Assembly (NCBI RefSeq): GCF_014905175.1
Contig: NC_057791.1
Span: 10,698,177-10,762,176, forward strand
Length of the DNA stretch: 64,000 bases
Direction: 5' to 3'
Source of the DNA: Aphidius gifuensis
Lineage: Eukaryota > Arthropoda > Insecta > Hymenoptera > Braconidae
Shown here piece after piece: positions 10,875-20,940 of the stretch. The translations under genes were made by a program, and so were the position numbers. The notes beneath the pieces were generated by a model, which was not told where the DNA came from, ran no database searches, and saw only the letters and a program-made list of their open reading frames with translations. The first letter of the stretch is position 1. The number at the start of each line of letters is the position of its first letter.

Positions 10875-11248
10875 ACTTCGTTATTTTTTCTAAGTGTCTG
10901 GTTTTTTTTCACCAGATTGGATCAAGATGTCCCTGTTGAGGATAAGTTGAGGTTATCCTGATGCTATCCGGATCAGGCAAATTGTATTTAAAAAAATAAA
11001 TTATGTGATAATTTTTACTTGATCAAATCTGCCATCATAAGCCAATAAAATCGAAATGGGTAAAAGAAAACAAGATGGGAACAATCCAAAAATAAAGAAA
11101 AAAAAATAAAACTGAGTGATAAAAACACAACAAAAAATACATTGATAAATAAGAAAATTAAAAAAATAACAGATTTAAAATTAAACACAATATGGTAAGT
11201 CAAAAATTAGAAATGAATATAATTTACATAGAAAATTAAATTAAAAAA

Positions 11249-11428
11249 AGTGAAATAAAGGAATGGAAAAACGAACGAGGAACTGCTAAAAAATTTACGA
11301 TGTATATATGTGATGAGAGTGACAAAATAAGATGTATTTTTTTTTTTGGAGAAGCTGCAAATGAAGATCATGGATTGATTGAGGTACCGTTATCAATAAA
11401 ATGTATAAAACGAAAAGGAAAATTATGA
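11249..11428 (+). pseudogene. RPA1-like OB-fold fragment
   Basis: Open for 59 codons to TGA at 11426. The product reads SEIKEWKNERGTAKKFTMYI, then CDESDKIR, and ends in GLIEV. This matches the first DNA-binding OB fold of the large subunit of replication protein A (family pattern S-I--W-NSRGEGK-F---L-DESGEI---AF...LIEVG). RPA binds single-stranded DNA in replication. Here only half of one OB fold is present, with no start and a poly-T tract in the middle, so it is a fragment. Such RPA-like pieces are often carried by Helitrons, but no Helitron ends are evident around it. The stretch 11056-11110 upstream could encode a short basic MGKRKQ-type start. Confidence 0.55.
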
Positions 11429-11429
11429 A

Positions 11430-12200
11430 CATATGATAAATTATTAAATATTCAAGTTGAACAAAATATATATGATAACTGAAGGATTAGTGAGAAAAGT
11501 TATTAAACAAAAGATAATAAACAGAGGCTAATATAAAATTCGAAGACGATGAGAAAAATGAAAATATAATAAAGATTAATTTCGAGTTGAAGAAATACAA
11601 GAAATCATCTACCAAATAATTCATGTGCAGGTAATTATTTTAGCAAAAAAAAAGAAAAAAAAAATTGAATGCTGATAATGTTATTATATAGATATCACCG
11701 CAGTCATAATAGCAATGAATGAAATATAATTTATATATGCAATGACAAGACGGTTATTAAAAAAAAGAACAATAACATATTCATTTCTTTTCCGCTCTTC
11801 CTTTCTCTCTCTCTCTTTGGAAAAATCATCATAAGTGACTTCAATGCTGACCAATTGCCGAATAATGGCGATTTACAATTTGTACGCAATCATACATGAT
11901 AACTTCCTTCAATTCGTAAAACTTAACTTGACGTATACAACTAATGAAATTCAAACCTGGCTTAACATTGTACGTTAATGATACAATTACCTCAATTAAC
12001 AAATCTAACTCGCCATTTGCAGCTGGTCACCATCTACCTTTATTTGAACTAAATCTTTGAAGAAAACTTGAGAATCAGTGGATAACGTCAGTTATCTAAT
12101 TAACTGCTTCAACTCAAACTTCATAAAATCTTATGATAATGTTTCTCTAACTACATCACTGACAGTTAATCAGTAGATCACGTCAATAATCTAATCAACT
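11430..12200. other. Intergenic stretch; short duplicated phrase at its end
   Basis: No gene seen. A phrase near 12075-12180 (AATCAGTGGATAACGTCAGTTATCTAATTAACTGC...CTAACTACATCACTGACAGTTAAT) recurs at about 12170-12262 in the reading start of the LINE remnant, a small direct duplication of about 95 bp. Confidence 0.4.
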
Positions 12201-12217
12201 GCATCAACTCAAGCTTC

Positions 12218-12640
12218 ATGAAATTTTTTAATAATGTTTCTCTAACTACATCACTGACAGTTAATTTGAACAAAAAAGCACCACAACTAGTCAATGACAT
12301 CAGGTTAGGAATTGATCAAAATGTAGTAATTATTTTAGTGCTTTTTGATATCTTCAAAGAATTTTACACTGGACCACATGAGACACCCTTTCTGAAGCTC
12401 AGAAGATCAGGGTTATCAATGATGGTCATTGAATGGTTCAGGTCGTATTTTACTGGTGGGACACAAGCAATTCAAAGTCAAAATCATGCTCTATTCTGTT
12501 AGTCGTCATCAACAACAAGGGTTCCACATGGATCCATACTTGGCCCCTTGCGTTTTTCACTCTTCATCAATAATATTGGTAATTCACTAGAAAAATTGCA
12601 AAAGACTGTTATATGCAGATGACCTCTAAATCTACAGGAG
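12218..12640 (+). pseudogene. Reverse transcriptase remnant of a second LINE
   Basis: The translation contains LVNDIRLGIDQNVV, a degraded FDIFKEF (for F-D-S-K-A-F-D), LRRSGLSMMVIEWFRSYFTG, then after a stop the TRVPHGSILGPL and FSLFINNI blocks. These are successive RT palm motifs of jockey/I-type LINEs (the V-QGS-LGP-LF block is diagnostic). Stops at 12500 and later, plus loss of the YADD region, show it is dead. It is distinct from the LINE at the window start, which covers a later part of the protein. Confidence 0.75.
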
Positions 12641-14103
12641 TTGCTATTAATGATAATGATAAGGGTAAGATATTATGGTCTTGAACGCGATCATTTAATG
12701 TCTGCACCTGGACGATTATTAGGATGACTCAGCATTAATAACACTCGCCAACTTCATACGGCCTTTCTCGCTATTGAGAGACTTAAAAAAAACAACGCTC
12801 AATATTTTGCTGAAATGCTGCTGGCATCTGTATCAACTGGACCGACTCATGAATCAATGTGATGAAAAAGCTCTTATTACACCTGACTATTGCTTCATTA
12901 CTGGTGGTAAAGTTAGGCAAATCGTTAATTTAACTGACTGAAAGTGTGTAAATTTAGATGTTATTTTTTCATCGAAATAATAATCATTAGCATAACTACC
13001 AGCAATTTTTTTGACAACACTGCCATTTGAATAGTGCCAACAACCGAGAATGCTGGCTTGTGGCTCCGCCTACTACACCTCATATGAGCCATTTGTCACC
13101 AGTTAATCAGCATCATATATCACAAACACACGAACATAGACATTCTCACCCACACGAACGATTCAATCAATTTAACACCAAAAAATAGCCAGTCATTCAG
13201 CATAGTTTAGGTAATAACAATTATCAAATACTCTCTTTCAATAGACTCTCTTCAAAATACCTTAACTATGCTTTTTTAATTATTTAAATTCACTGCTTAC
13301 TACACACTAGCATACACATTTCCACTCAGCCAAACGAAAACATCATTCCAATCATTTCTTCCAGTCAAATTTAAAATAAACTCACATACAATCAATTCAC
13401 ATATCATCTGTACGCAAAAATAGCCTGTCATGCAGTATCGTTGAGGTTATAGCCATTCTCAAACAGACTCTTTAAATTGAACTTTCTTTAAACCTACTTT
13501 AACTATGCTGCCTTAATCATATAACGAAGTTTTTGGCAACAATAAACAGACATATGATCTCAGTGAAATCGAAGCGAAATCACAAACAATCACTGTTCTT
13601 TTTTTTTGTTCGAACTCTTTCAATATCTTGCTGCTGCATCATATGTACATCCATGCGTTGATCAAAACTGATCAAAACAGGGATACCTGAAGTCACACTG
13701 ATATACTTATGCAAACGATCTCAACAGACTCGTTCGAAAATACACTCTCAAACATTATATTCTTAAAATAGACGCTCATCCAAACTCAGTGGACTTACAT
13801 ATGTTATTAAACTCTCCAAATTGCACTTCAATCGATGTAGATAAAACTTGTAATCCTTATATAAAAAGAACAAACATCATCATGCGGATATTTGATTGGC
13901 CATTGTTTTTTTCTATTATTTTTTTATTTATTTCGTTAACAACAAAAAAACAAAAAAAAAAAAAGAGTGAGTGAGACAGTTTGTCTTTTTGTTGCTAATA
14001 ACGAAATAAACGAATCGAATAAACAAAAAGTGATCTTCGAAGGATTAAATCGGTAGCATATACGAAATCTTGACAGACCATGCGACACCTCAGATGTTTG
14101 TTG
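12641..14103. other. Unassigned sequence with diverged tandem units
   Basis: 12660-12960 has higher complexity and could be an old coding remnant (readings such as HTAFLAIERLKKNNAQYFAE), but it is not recognised. At 13130-13530 a unit of about 240 bp occurs twice (AAAAAATAGCCAGTCATTCAGCA near 13184 and AAAAATAGCCTGTCATGCAG near 13415, each followed by a TTAACTATGCT word). 13780-14103 is AT-rich. The short ORF at 13789-13974 is not supported. Confidence 0.4.
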
Positions 14104-14420
14104 TTATTATTGTTATAAAAAAATGCATCAGTAGAAATCCACAAACAAATATATTTTACTTTTTTAAGATGTCTTTTAATGAATAAATATTTTAAAAATT
14201 GTACAACGAATATTTATCGTAAAAAAATTGTTTAAATTTTTAAAAAAATCTTAACTCCATAATTTTTCACTGCAGGTCTTTTATTTTCAATATTTTTTTT
14301 TACAGTAAATATTTGTTGCACAGTATTTCTAAAATATCCATTAAATAGGAAACATTTCGAAAAATTTAAATATAATTTTTCGTGGACTTCTACTGATGCA
14401 TTCGTTTATAACAATAATAA
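14104..14420. mobile_element. Palindromic MITE, about 317 bp
   Basis: The left end TTATTATTGTTATAAA...AATGCATCAGTAGAAATCCAC is repeated in inverse at the right end (GTGGACTTCTACTGATGCATT...TTATAACAATAATAA). The TIR is about 40 bp with a few mismatches, and the interior is AT-rich and non-coding. The ends are AT-rich, so the exact boundary is approximate. Confidence 0.7.
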
Positions 14421-14493
14421 ACAATAAACATTTTAGAAATTATGGATACAGGCGCGCCTAGTGCACCAATGTGTTGGTACTTTAAAATGAACG

Positions 14494-14499
<6 letters not shown>

Positions 14500-14526
<27 letters not shown>

Positions 14527-14563
14527 ATTTAATATGAATATATATATATATATATATATATAA
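14500..14563. repeat. Microsatellites (ACA)n and (TA)n
   Basis: A CAACAACAA run (about 14490-14526) is followed by an AT dinucleotide run (about 14538-14562) abutting the next MITE. Confidence 0.8.
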
Positions 14564-14949
14564 GGCGTTCTTAGTCAAATCACGGGGTCATCTGCCTGAC
14601 CCCCTGCGATTTTGATAAGATGAGCTATTTTTGGTTAATTTTGAGCTGAAATTAAGCCTCTAATTTTTTTCAATTTTTTCATCAATTTTTATAGACTAGA
14701 AATTTTAAGCAGCGCAAAAATCTGGGCCCAGAAATATAAATATTTTATTTTGATTTTTAGAAATTTTATTTACAGCAAAGAAAATTTTTGTTTTCAGAAA
14801 AAAAAATTTTCTTTTCAATTTTTTGAAATTTTTCGATTTTTGATTTCAAAAAATTAAAATGAAACTAGATTTTCGCTCGGTGAATTTTTAGTTTCTGCTT
14901 TTTTAGAAACCGATTTTGCGAATGACCCCGTGATTTGACTAAGAACGCC
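14564..14949. mobile_element. MITE (386 bp) with perfect 28-bp TIRs
   Basis: GGCGTTCTTAGTCAAATCAC...GGGGTCAT at 14564 is exactly repeated in inverse at 14922-14949. The flanks are both TA-rich (TATATATAA and CCATATAAATATA), consistent with insertion in a TA tract. The CATCTGCCTGACCC word following the left TIR recurs at 26838, marking a related foldback element there. Non-coding; the ORF on the minus strand spanning its right end (14865-15086) is spurious. Confidence 0.82.
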
Positions 14950-14965
14950 CCATATAAATATATAT

Positions 14966-16125
14966 TGTAACCGATTATCTGACCTGCGCGGCGAGAACTA
15001 TCGGCCAAGGTTAACAACGAGGATTTTTCACCAACCTCCTCAGAATCACCGGGGGGAGCCATGTTGGTTATCTCGGAAGCCAACAACCGTAGGAGTCACG
15101 AGAACTATCTCGGCAGCCTAACTCAGTCTTAGAAATAGTAGAGGGGCACGGTCCACCTGATTGGATTATTACATACGTAACCAAACCTGAGGAAACCATC
15201 GTGAACCAAGTATAGTGTGTTACATATGCCTACATTACATTGCGACTATACTATAGTAAAATACTTACGTCACAAGTATCGTAAGTGTGGGAGCAAATAG
15301 TCTACACGTGAGGTATGTATTTTGTATAGGGAACCATACAGCGATCCATCCGTGACCAGGTCTTACACATACGTTGCCATTGCAATAATAATATATCTCA
15401 ATATTATTATTATTGTTATTATTTACAGCGATCCTTTCGTGAACTCACACATACACATTTATGTGTGATGATGGTCTAACCATCATATACACATTATGTA
15501 GCGAGAATATAATAATTATTATTATTATAATAAGAGAGCCATATAGTGTGATCATAAGTATTAGTCTGTAATTGGAAATTCGGACAGAGTTTCACCAGGA
15601 CTTAACTTCTGATACCTAGAGAGCCTTTACGAGGGATCCAAACGATGTAGAGAGAACCAGTAGTGAACCAAGAAAGCCAGTCAAGGTAGTGATCAGTTCG
15701 AGAGCCAGACAAGTTGTGTCGTCTAACGAGGACGTTCAGTGCTTAGCTGCTGTGAGCTCTCATCCCACTCAGTAGCACTCCTCTACCTATCGCCCCCGGA
15801 CATGCGCAGCACGCTTTCCTAGCCCACAGTTCGATAGGGTTACGATCGGGCTTCGTACGCAGCTTTCGGTGAGTTCATGTCTTCGATGGAGGAGTGGAGC
15901 ATTCGCCGCGATAAGGTTTGGTGTATCAAGACATCTTATAAACATCGAACAGGCGCCCCATATAATAGTCTTGACCCTACACAGAGCCTTGCACTAGTGA
16001 TCCTTTATTTATTAACAACCAATTCCCATTGGTTATTAACACGCAAGCGTTGACAAATAAATAATCTGTATTCTTTCCGATGATTATTTATTTCGAGAAC
16101 CCACGAAATAATGAATTTCGTTACA
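14966..16125. mobile_element. Probable solo LTR (about 1160 bp)
   Basis: Begins TGTAACCG and ends TTTCGTTACA, giving the TG...CA ends and the TGTAAC/GTTACA short inverted repeat usual for LTRs. ATATAT lies on both sides (14960-14965 and 16126-16131), but this is inside TA-rich DNA, so the target duplication is only suggestive. The content is markedly less AT-rich than its surroundings. No coding region lies on either side, hence a solo LTR. The last 180 bp (ACAGAGCCTTGCACTAGTGATCC and following) has a diverged relative at about 19590-19735. It sits 16 bp from the MITE at 14564-14949. Confidence 0.6.
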
Positions 16126-17370
16126 ATATATATATCAAGAGGCACGGTAGTGCATCGCGTCAAGTATGAGAAAAAAAAAGTGGAAGAAACGAGATTAACT
16201 ACCGTGCCTATATATTATCGGCATAGAGCTAACCCTAACCCTTCAATTCCTTGGGAAATTATTTTAAAATATGATTGGTCAGATAAAAATGATGTCTTCT
16301 GATCATCCTATTAGATCAATATCAAGCTTTTCAATAAAAAAAAGACAGATTTTTTAGATGTATACTTTTTTTCTAAACTTTAAAATCAATTTCAGAAATC
16401 GCGTTTTTCTTGATATTTCTTTCAAAAGTTAGGGCACTCTGACAAACATTAGAAACCGAAATTGAATCGAAGCAATATGGCTTCCAAGTCCAGAGCAATT
16501 TAACAACATTATAAAATAAAATTGAGCAAGAATAGTAAATGCTGTGAAAAAACCTTTAGGTATATTTACCGTATTCAATATCGCATCGATAGCGCGAATT
16601 TAATAACAATACTGTAAGCTGCTTTAAGCTATGTTCCTAAGTCACATGTTGTTGCTATTGTTTGTTTTTCTTCTCATCAAGTTTAATGAGTTTTACGTAG
16701 GTGGGACGCTTCGCGTCACCTACGTATTCGATTTGTCTACCGGAAATTAAAAAACGCTCTCATTTCCAAAGTAATTGTCACAGACACTTCGTGTTAGAAC
16801 CAAAAGAAGCGTATTTTCAATCTCTTTAAATTGTATATTCTCGATTTTTTCTCAAATAATTATTAGAGTTGCCAGTTCCAAAAATGTTAAAAACCTTTTT
16901 TTCTTTTTTTTTTTTAATATTAAATAACTTTTTATCTATAAGCGTGATTGATTTGCACCAACTAATTAAAAGTTTCCTTTTATTTTGATCTTTAAATCGC
17001 TGCTATTTTTGAAACGATATCTTTAAAACTCACGGAGTTATTAGAATTCTAATAGACAAATTTGATGTGGCCGTTTTTTTCCCGATTTACATAGGAACCT
17101 AACAGAATCATGTTTTGTGGAGATTCGACGTGCAGTGTTGGCAGCCCTGCTTCGTCTCACTCACACAGATGAACATATGTTTATGATAAAATTTCGTAGT
17201 GTTGTGACTAAACAACGACGTTTTATTTGAAAAAAAAAAAAATTACACTAATTAATAATTGCACATAACCCACCGCAGTATTGAAAATTTTAATTTTCGT
17301 TATATATGATTTTTTGTTTTTACATTAAGTTATTTAGTGAGTTTGAGTAATAAATGTTATTAATAATAAA
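16126..17370. other. Intergenic; contains a strong hairpin at 16695-16725
   Basis: The sequence ACGTAGGT-GG-GACGC-TTC-GCGTC-ACCTACGT (16695-16725) pairs 8 + 5 bases around a 2-base bulge and a TTC loop. The rest is AT-rich. The ORF at 16111-16302 overlaps the LTR end and has no recognisable motif. Nothing else is supported. Confidence 0.45.
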
Positions 17371-18316
17371 ATGTCAGATAAAGTGAATAATATTTAAAAC
17401 AATGATGCCCAAGACATCATTATCAACGAATTTCTCGATGGTATAATTAATATATCACATGTTAATTTTGATGATGACAATGAAAGATAGTTGCTGTCAG
17501 TGAGTTACAAAACATCATTATCAAGTGTCGAAGATCTTCAAGCTTGGTTAAAAAAAATTTAACAGTCAGTTCACTTAATGATTTGTCGAATGATACAACA
17601 AAAACAATTGATATGAGAACTTTTACGAGACCGAAAAAAATGGAAGAATAAGTTTGGAATTGATAATGGAAATAACATCACCAACAAGTAATAATGTTTG
17701 GAAATTAAATTATCAACAAGAATCATCAATAAAAATGAATAATGAAAATAATAATAAAAATTAAAAAGACAAAGAGCATGTGTCAGCAATGTTGAGACCA
17801 CCAGTGTCAGGCACGTTATTAATATTATATTAGAAAGTCCTGTTGCATTTTTAAATATGCCATAATCAAATAATATTAATTCTTTTATCAATTGAACACC
17901 TGATTTTGACGACGCAACAATTATGAAAACATCAAGACAATTTTTTTAGATACACTAACAACAGATATTGATAAAATTACTAAAAACGAAATTAACGATA
18001 ATAAATTTACCTATTCAGATTCAAATATTCACAATGTATCGATGACATTGGTAATTGTTTAGCCGTGGCTGTGTCAGAAAATTTACCTGAATCAATGATT
18101 CAAATAAGTATGATTAGTAATGTTTTTAGAAGTTATCCATTTTCAAAAGATTATTTGGATAATTCTAATGGTAAAATTGACGATAGTTTTCACAGTAAAA
18201 CTCTTACTAATACAAATAACACTTTTACGTCTAAATCGTTAAATGTATTGGGCAAAAAAAATAATATTTTTACTGAATCATTAAATGTTTTTAATGGTAA
18301 AAATTTGAGACTTTAA
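17371..18316 (+). pseudogene. N-terminal remnant of a transposase-like gene
   Basis: From ATG 17371 the frame reads MSDKVNNI, stop, then about 26 further codons (QDIIINEFLDGII, HVNFDDDNER) before another stop, and reappears in other frames (SSLNDLSNDTTK-like at about 17565, the 83-codon open stretch at 18065-18316). The acidic, Asn/Ser-rich style without domains fits the N-terminal part of the protein whose conserved C-terminal part lies at 19990-20940. Several stops and shifts show it is dead. The link between the two pieces is inferred from order, strand and similar composition. Confidence 0.45.
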
Positions 18317-19394
18317 CTTCATTTAAAAAAACAAATTATGCCACATTCACTGAACTAGTTACGTTATCAACATACCACCTGGTTCGATATATATTATATA
18401 TAAATATGAAATTCAAATTGGGAAAAAAAGGTGGGGTCAAGTTTGAAAATTTGTCAACTGTTAAGACTTAATTATATACATTAAAAATATATTTAATTCT
18501 TGACTTTTTTCGGGACCACATCTTTTTGTAGTAAAAAAATAAAATAGCTAAACGATTTCGAATACTTGACGCCTCTTTTTGTAAAAAAAACTAGGTTTTT
18601 TTTTTTGTTATGATATATATATATATATATATATAACTTGTAACATTATGACATCAACATCATATTAACACATTTATTCAAATCTTAATTAATTATGTAA
18701 ATCTTAATGATGAAATATACATTTACAACTATACATATACACTATATTGTACTAACACATTCACGAAAAAAAAGCTTTCCACCTACACTATAAAGTCTAT
18801 GACTCAATTATCCAAGATTTTTGTTTAAAATTTAGACAATAGAACAAGTATTATCGATTAATGGATCAATCTCTCTCTATTACACCCTATTCTCTTCATA
18901 GCTACTCGCACTCACTCTCCTCTCCAAATCACCATAAACAATGAATGGAACCTTTAATTGATTTATATAAGTTTTTATATTCATAATGTTTTTTTTTTAG
19001 TTTGTCAGATCTATAATTATTAGGAGAGTGTTAAAATTAGAAATAACATAGGCAACGATTATAAATTATTTTTCTTCCATTATAATATATGTTTAGGAAT
19101 TTGTGCACTTACTAATCTTACTAAGTTTTTATCCATGCAAAATGATATTATGACAAATTTTTCTTCGACTCAAACCTTTCATCATCGTCATTGCTATTTT
19201 TTTCCATTTCTGGTTTGTCTGTATCCCTCTTAACTAAGAGTAGATTGATTGTTTTACGATTAGATTAATTTTTACTGATATAATATGGCGCAACTCTTTT
19301 TGCCTATGCTCTTTACTTTTTTTCTCATCATAACTTTTATCATCACTTCCAATATCATTATTTTTAATACCATACATAATAATTTTTCAACCGA
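18317..19394. other. AT-rich stretch with a (TA)n tract
   Basis: An AT dinucleotide run lies at about 18613-18635. No gene or element ends are seen. Confidence 0.4.
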
Positions 19395-19560
19395 GGTGGG
19401 AATTTTCAGGCTTGACGCCCGTGTCAGGCTTGTGAAAAATTTGTGAATCAAGCCTTGGTAGCGGTGGCTTGTCTCAGGCCCGGACCTATTGATTTTCTCG
19501 GCCTTACACGGGCCTTGGTAACTCAGGCTTGTATTGAGCCTGTATTTTTTTATTTTACTT
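19395..19560. repeat. Fragment of the CAGGCTTG element
   Basis: GAGGTGGGAATTTTCAGGCTTGACGCCCGTG and following matches the left part of the TIR element at 28230-29081 (CCCAGGTAGGAGTTCTCGGGCTTG...), including the GGCCTTACACGGGCCT word. It is truncated on the right at GAGCCTG. Confidence 0.65.
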
Positions 19561-19589
19561 AATATACGACTGACACCACATGTAACAGA

Positions 19590-19735
19590 CTTTACCCTCT
19601 ACAGAGCTTTAGCAGTGATCCTTTGAATTATCAACAAGTGACTCCTAGTCGTTATTAACCAAGCGACAACGAATGAATAATCAGAGCTTATTGATTTCTA
19701 TCGGGCTCCCCATACAATATACATGTATTTATATA
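19590..19735. repeat. Fragment related to the solo LTR 3' part
   Basis: The order ACTTTACCCT-CACAGAGC..TT-AGTGATCCTTT-GTTATTAAC-AAGCG-AATAATC parallels 15970-16080 of the solo LTR with many substitutions. An old LTR fragment. Confidence 0.5.
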
Positions 19736-19989
19736 TTTTACATAAGTTTTCCGAGTAAATAAATAGTTGATAATTCAAGTTGATGAAAAAATATTTTTCC
19801 GTTGGAAATAAACTTATTACTATTAAAAAAAACTATTTGATGTAAATTTAAGTGACACATGTATGTTCGTTCGATAACTTTATAACCTTTACCAGTCAAA
19901 AGAATACTGTAATATTTTGTGTCTTATTTTAGTTCAGTTAGAACCAAAAAATACCGGTATTTTCAAAATAAGAAAAAAAATTATTAGTA

Positions 19990-20940
19990 AATGTTGATTC
20001 TAAATTAAGTGTTGAACATACTCGACTTGTCAACAATGCAAAAATAGATGCTGCATGTTATGATTCTTTTGATTTACAAAATCCAACTGATAGTTCAGCA
20101 TCAGTATATGGTGTTGGTAATTCAACTGTTGTTGTTGGTGATACAAGTGGTGATTGTGATAAAAGTCATGTGTATGATAGGACGGGTGATTTTTCAATAC
20201 CTCTAGACAACTCTTTAGTTTTTTCTGATGGTACAGATGACAAAGATGATGAAAATTACATGACAGTCACTGGTGACCTGTGAACAAAGTCGTTAAGACT
20301 GAAAGATAAAATTAAAAAATGGGCATCGGAAGACGTCTATAATTCATATTTAAGAACTGTCAATATATTGCCTGATATTTTAAAAATGAAGGTCACAATG
20401 AGCTACCCGCATGTGCTTATAACTTGCTTGGGTATAAACATTCTGTTAATTGTAAGGATCTTGTTTTTAAACGTCCAAGTGTTGGAAGATATTTTTATTT
20501 TGGTGTCAAAAATGGCTTGACAAATTAATTTTCAACAGTATATAAAGAGAATATAACACAAGTTTTGTTTCATATCAATGGTGCATCAGTTTATAAAAAT
20601 TCAAGAGGACAATTGTGGTCAGTTGTGTTAAAAATTTTTAACGAAATATATAATATAAGAACTAGTTAACAATGGTTTCAATATTAGAAGCAAACATTAT
20701 ACATTAAAAATATTAGCAATTGTTGGTGATAGTCCTGCTCGTGCATTTATAAAATGCATCATTAGGCCAACTGGTTTTTTTGCTTGTGAAAGATGTAAAG
20801 TTTAAGGTGAAAGAGTTGAAAAAAAAGGGGGTTATCCTGAACTTAATTGTGTTAGAAGAACCAAAATTTTCAATCACCAGTACAGCTAGACCTCGTCTTC
20901 AAATTATAAATCGTCTCAATGTCATTCGAAAATGATCAAA
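19990..20940 (+). pseudogene. Transposase-like insect repeat gene, C-terminal part, decayed
   Basis: Reads through an acidic region (SVEHTRLVNNAK..., YDRTGDFSIPLD) to a stop at 20281, then LRLKDKIKKWASE...ILPDIL, a frameshift, VGRYFYFGVKNGL, FHINGASVYKNSRGQLW, and finally AIVGDSPARAFIKCI...GFFACERC. The series WA---N-S...LP-D, G-Y-YFG, IDG-PL-KSS--QFWPI, CDAPA-AF-K-I--H-GY--C-RC is a conserved protein family found in large numbers in insect genomes and regarded as transposon-derived; I know no function for it. At least one stop after the acidic region, two frameshifts and further stops show this copy is dead. Cys and Arg positions of the C-terminal block are kept. Confidence 0.65.

Noticed and set aside
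10679..10961. ORFs on both strands over the tRNA-like block (PPPGIEPGS-type reading)
   Set aside because: This is the familiar false translation of tRNA or SINE sequence; the DNA shows pol III boxes and a near-tRNA fold.
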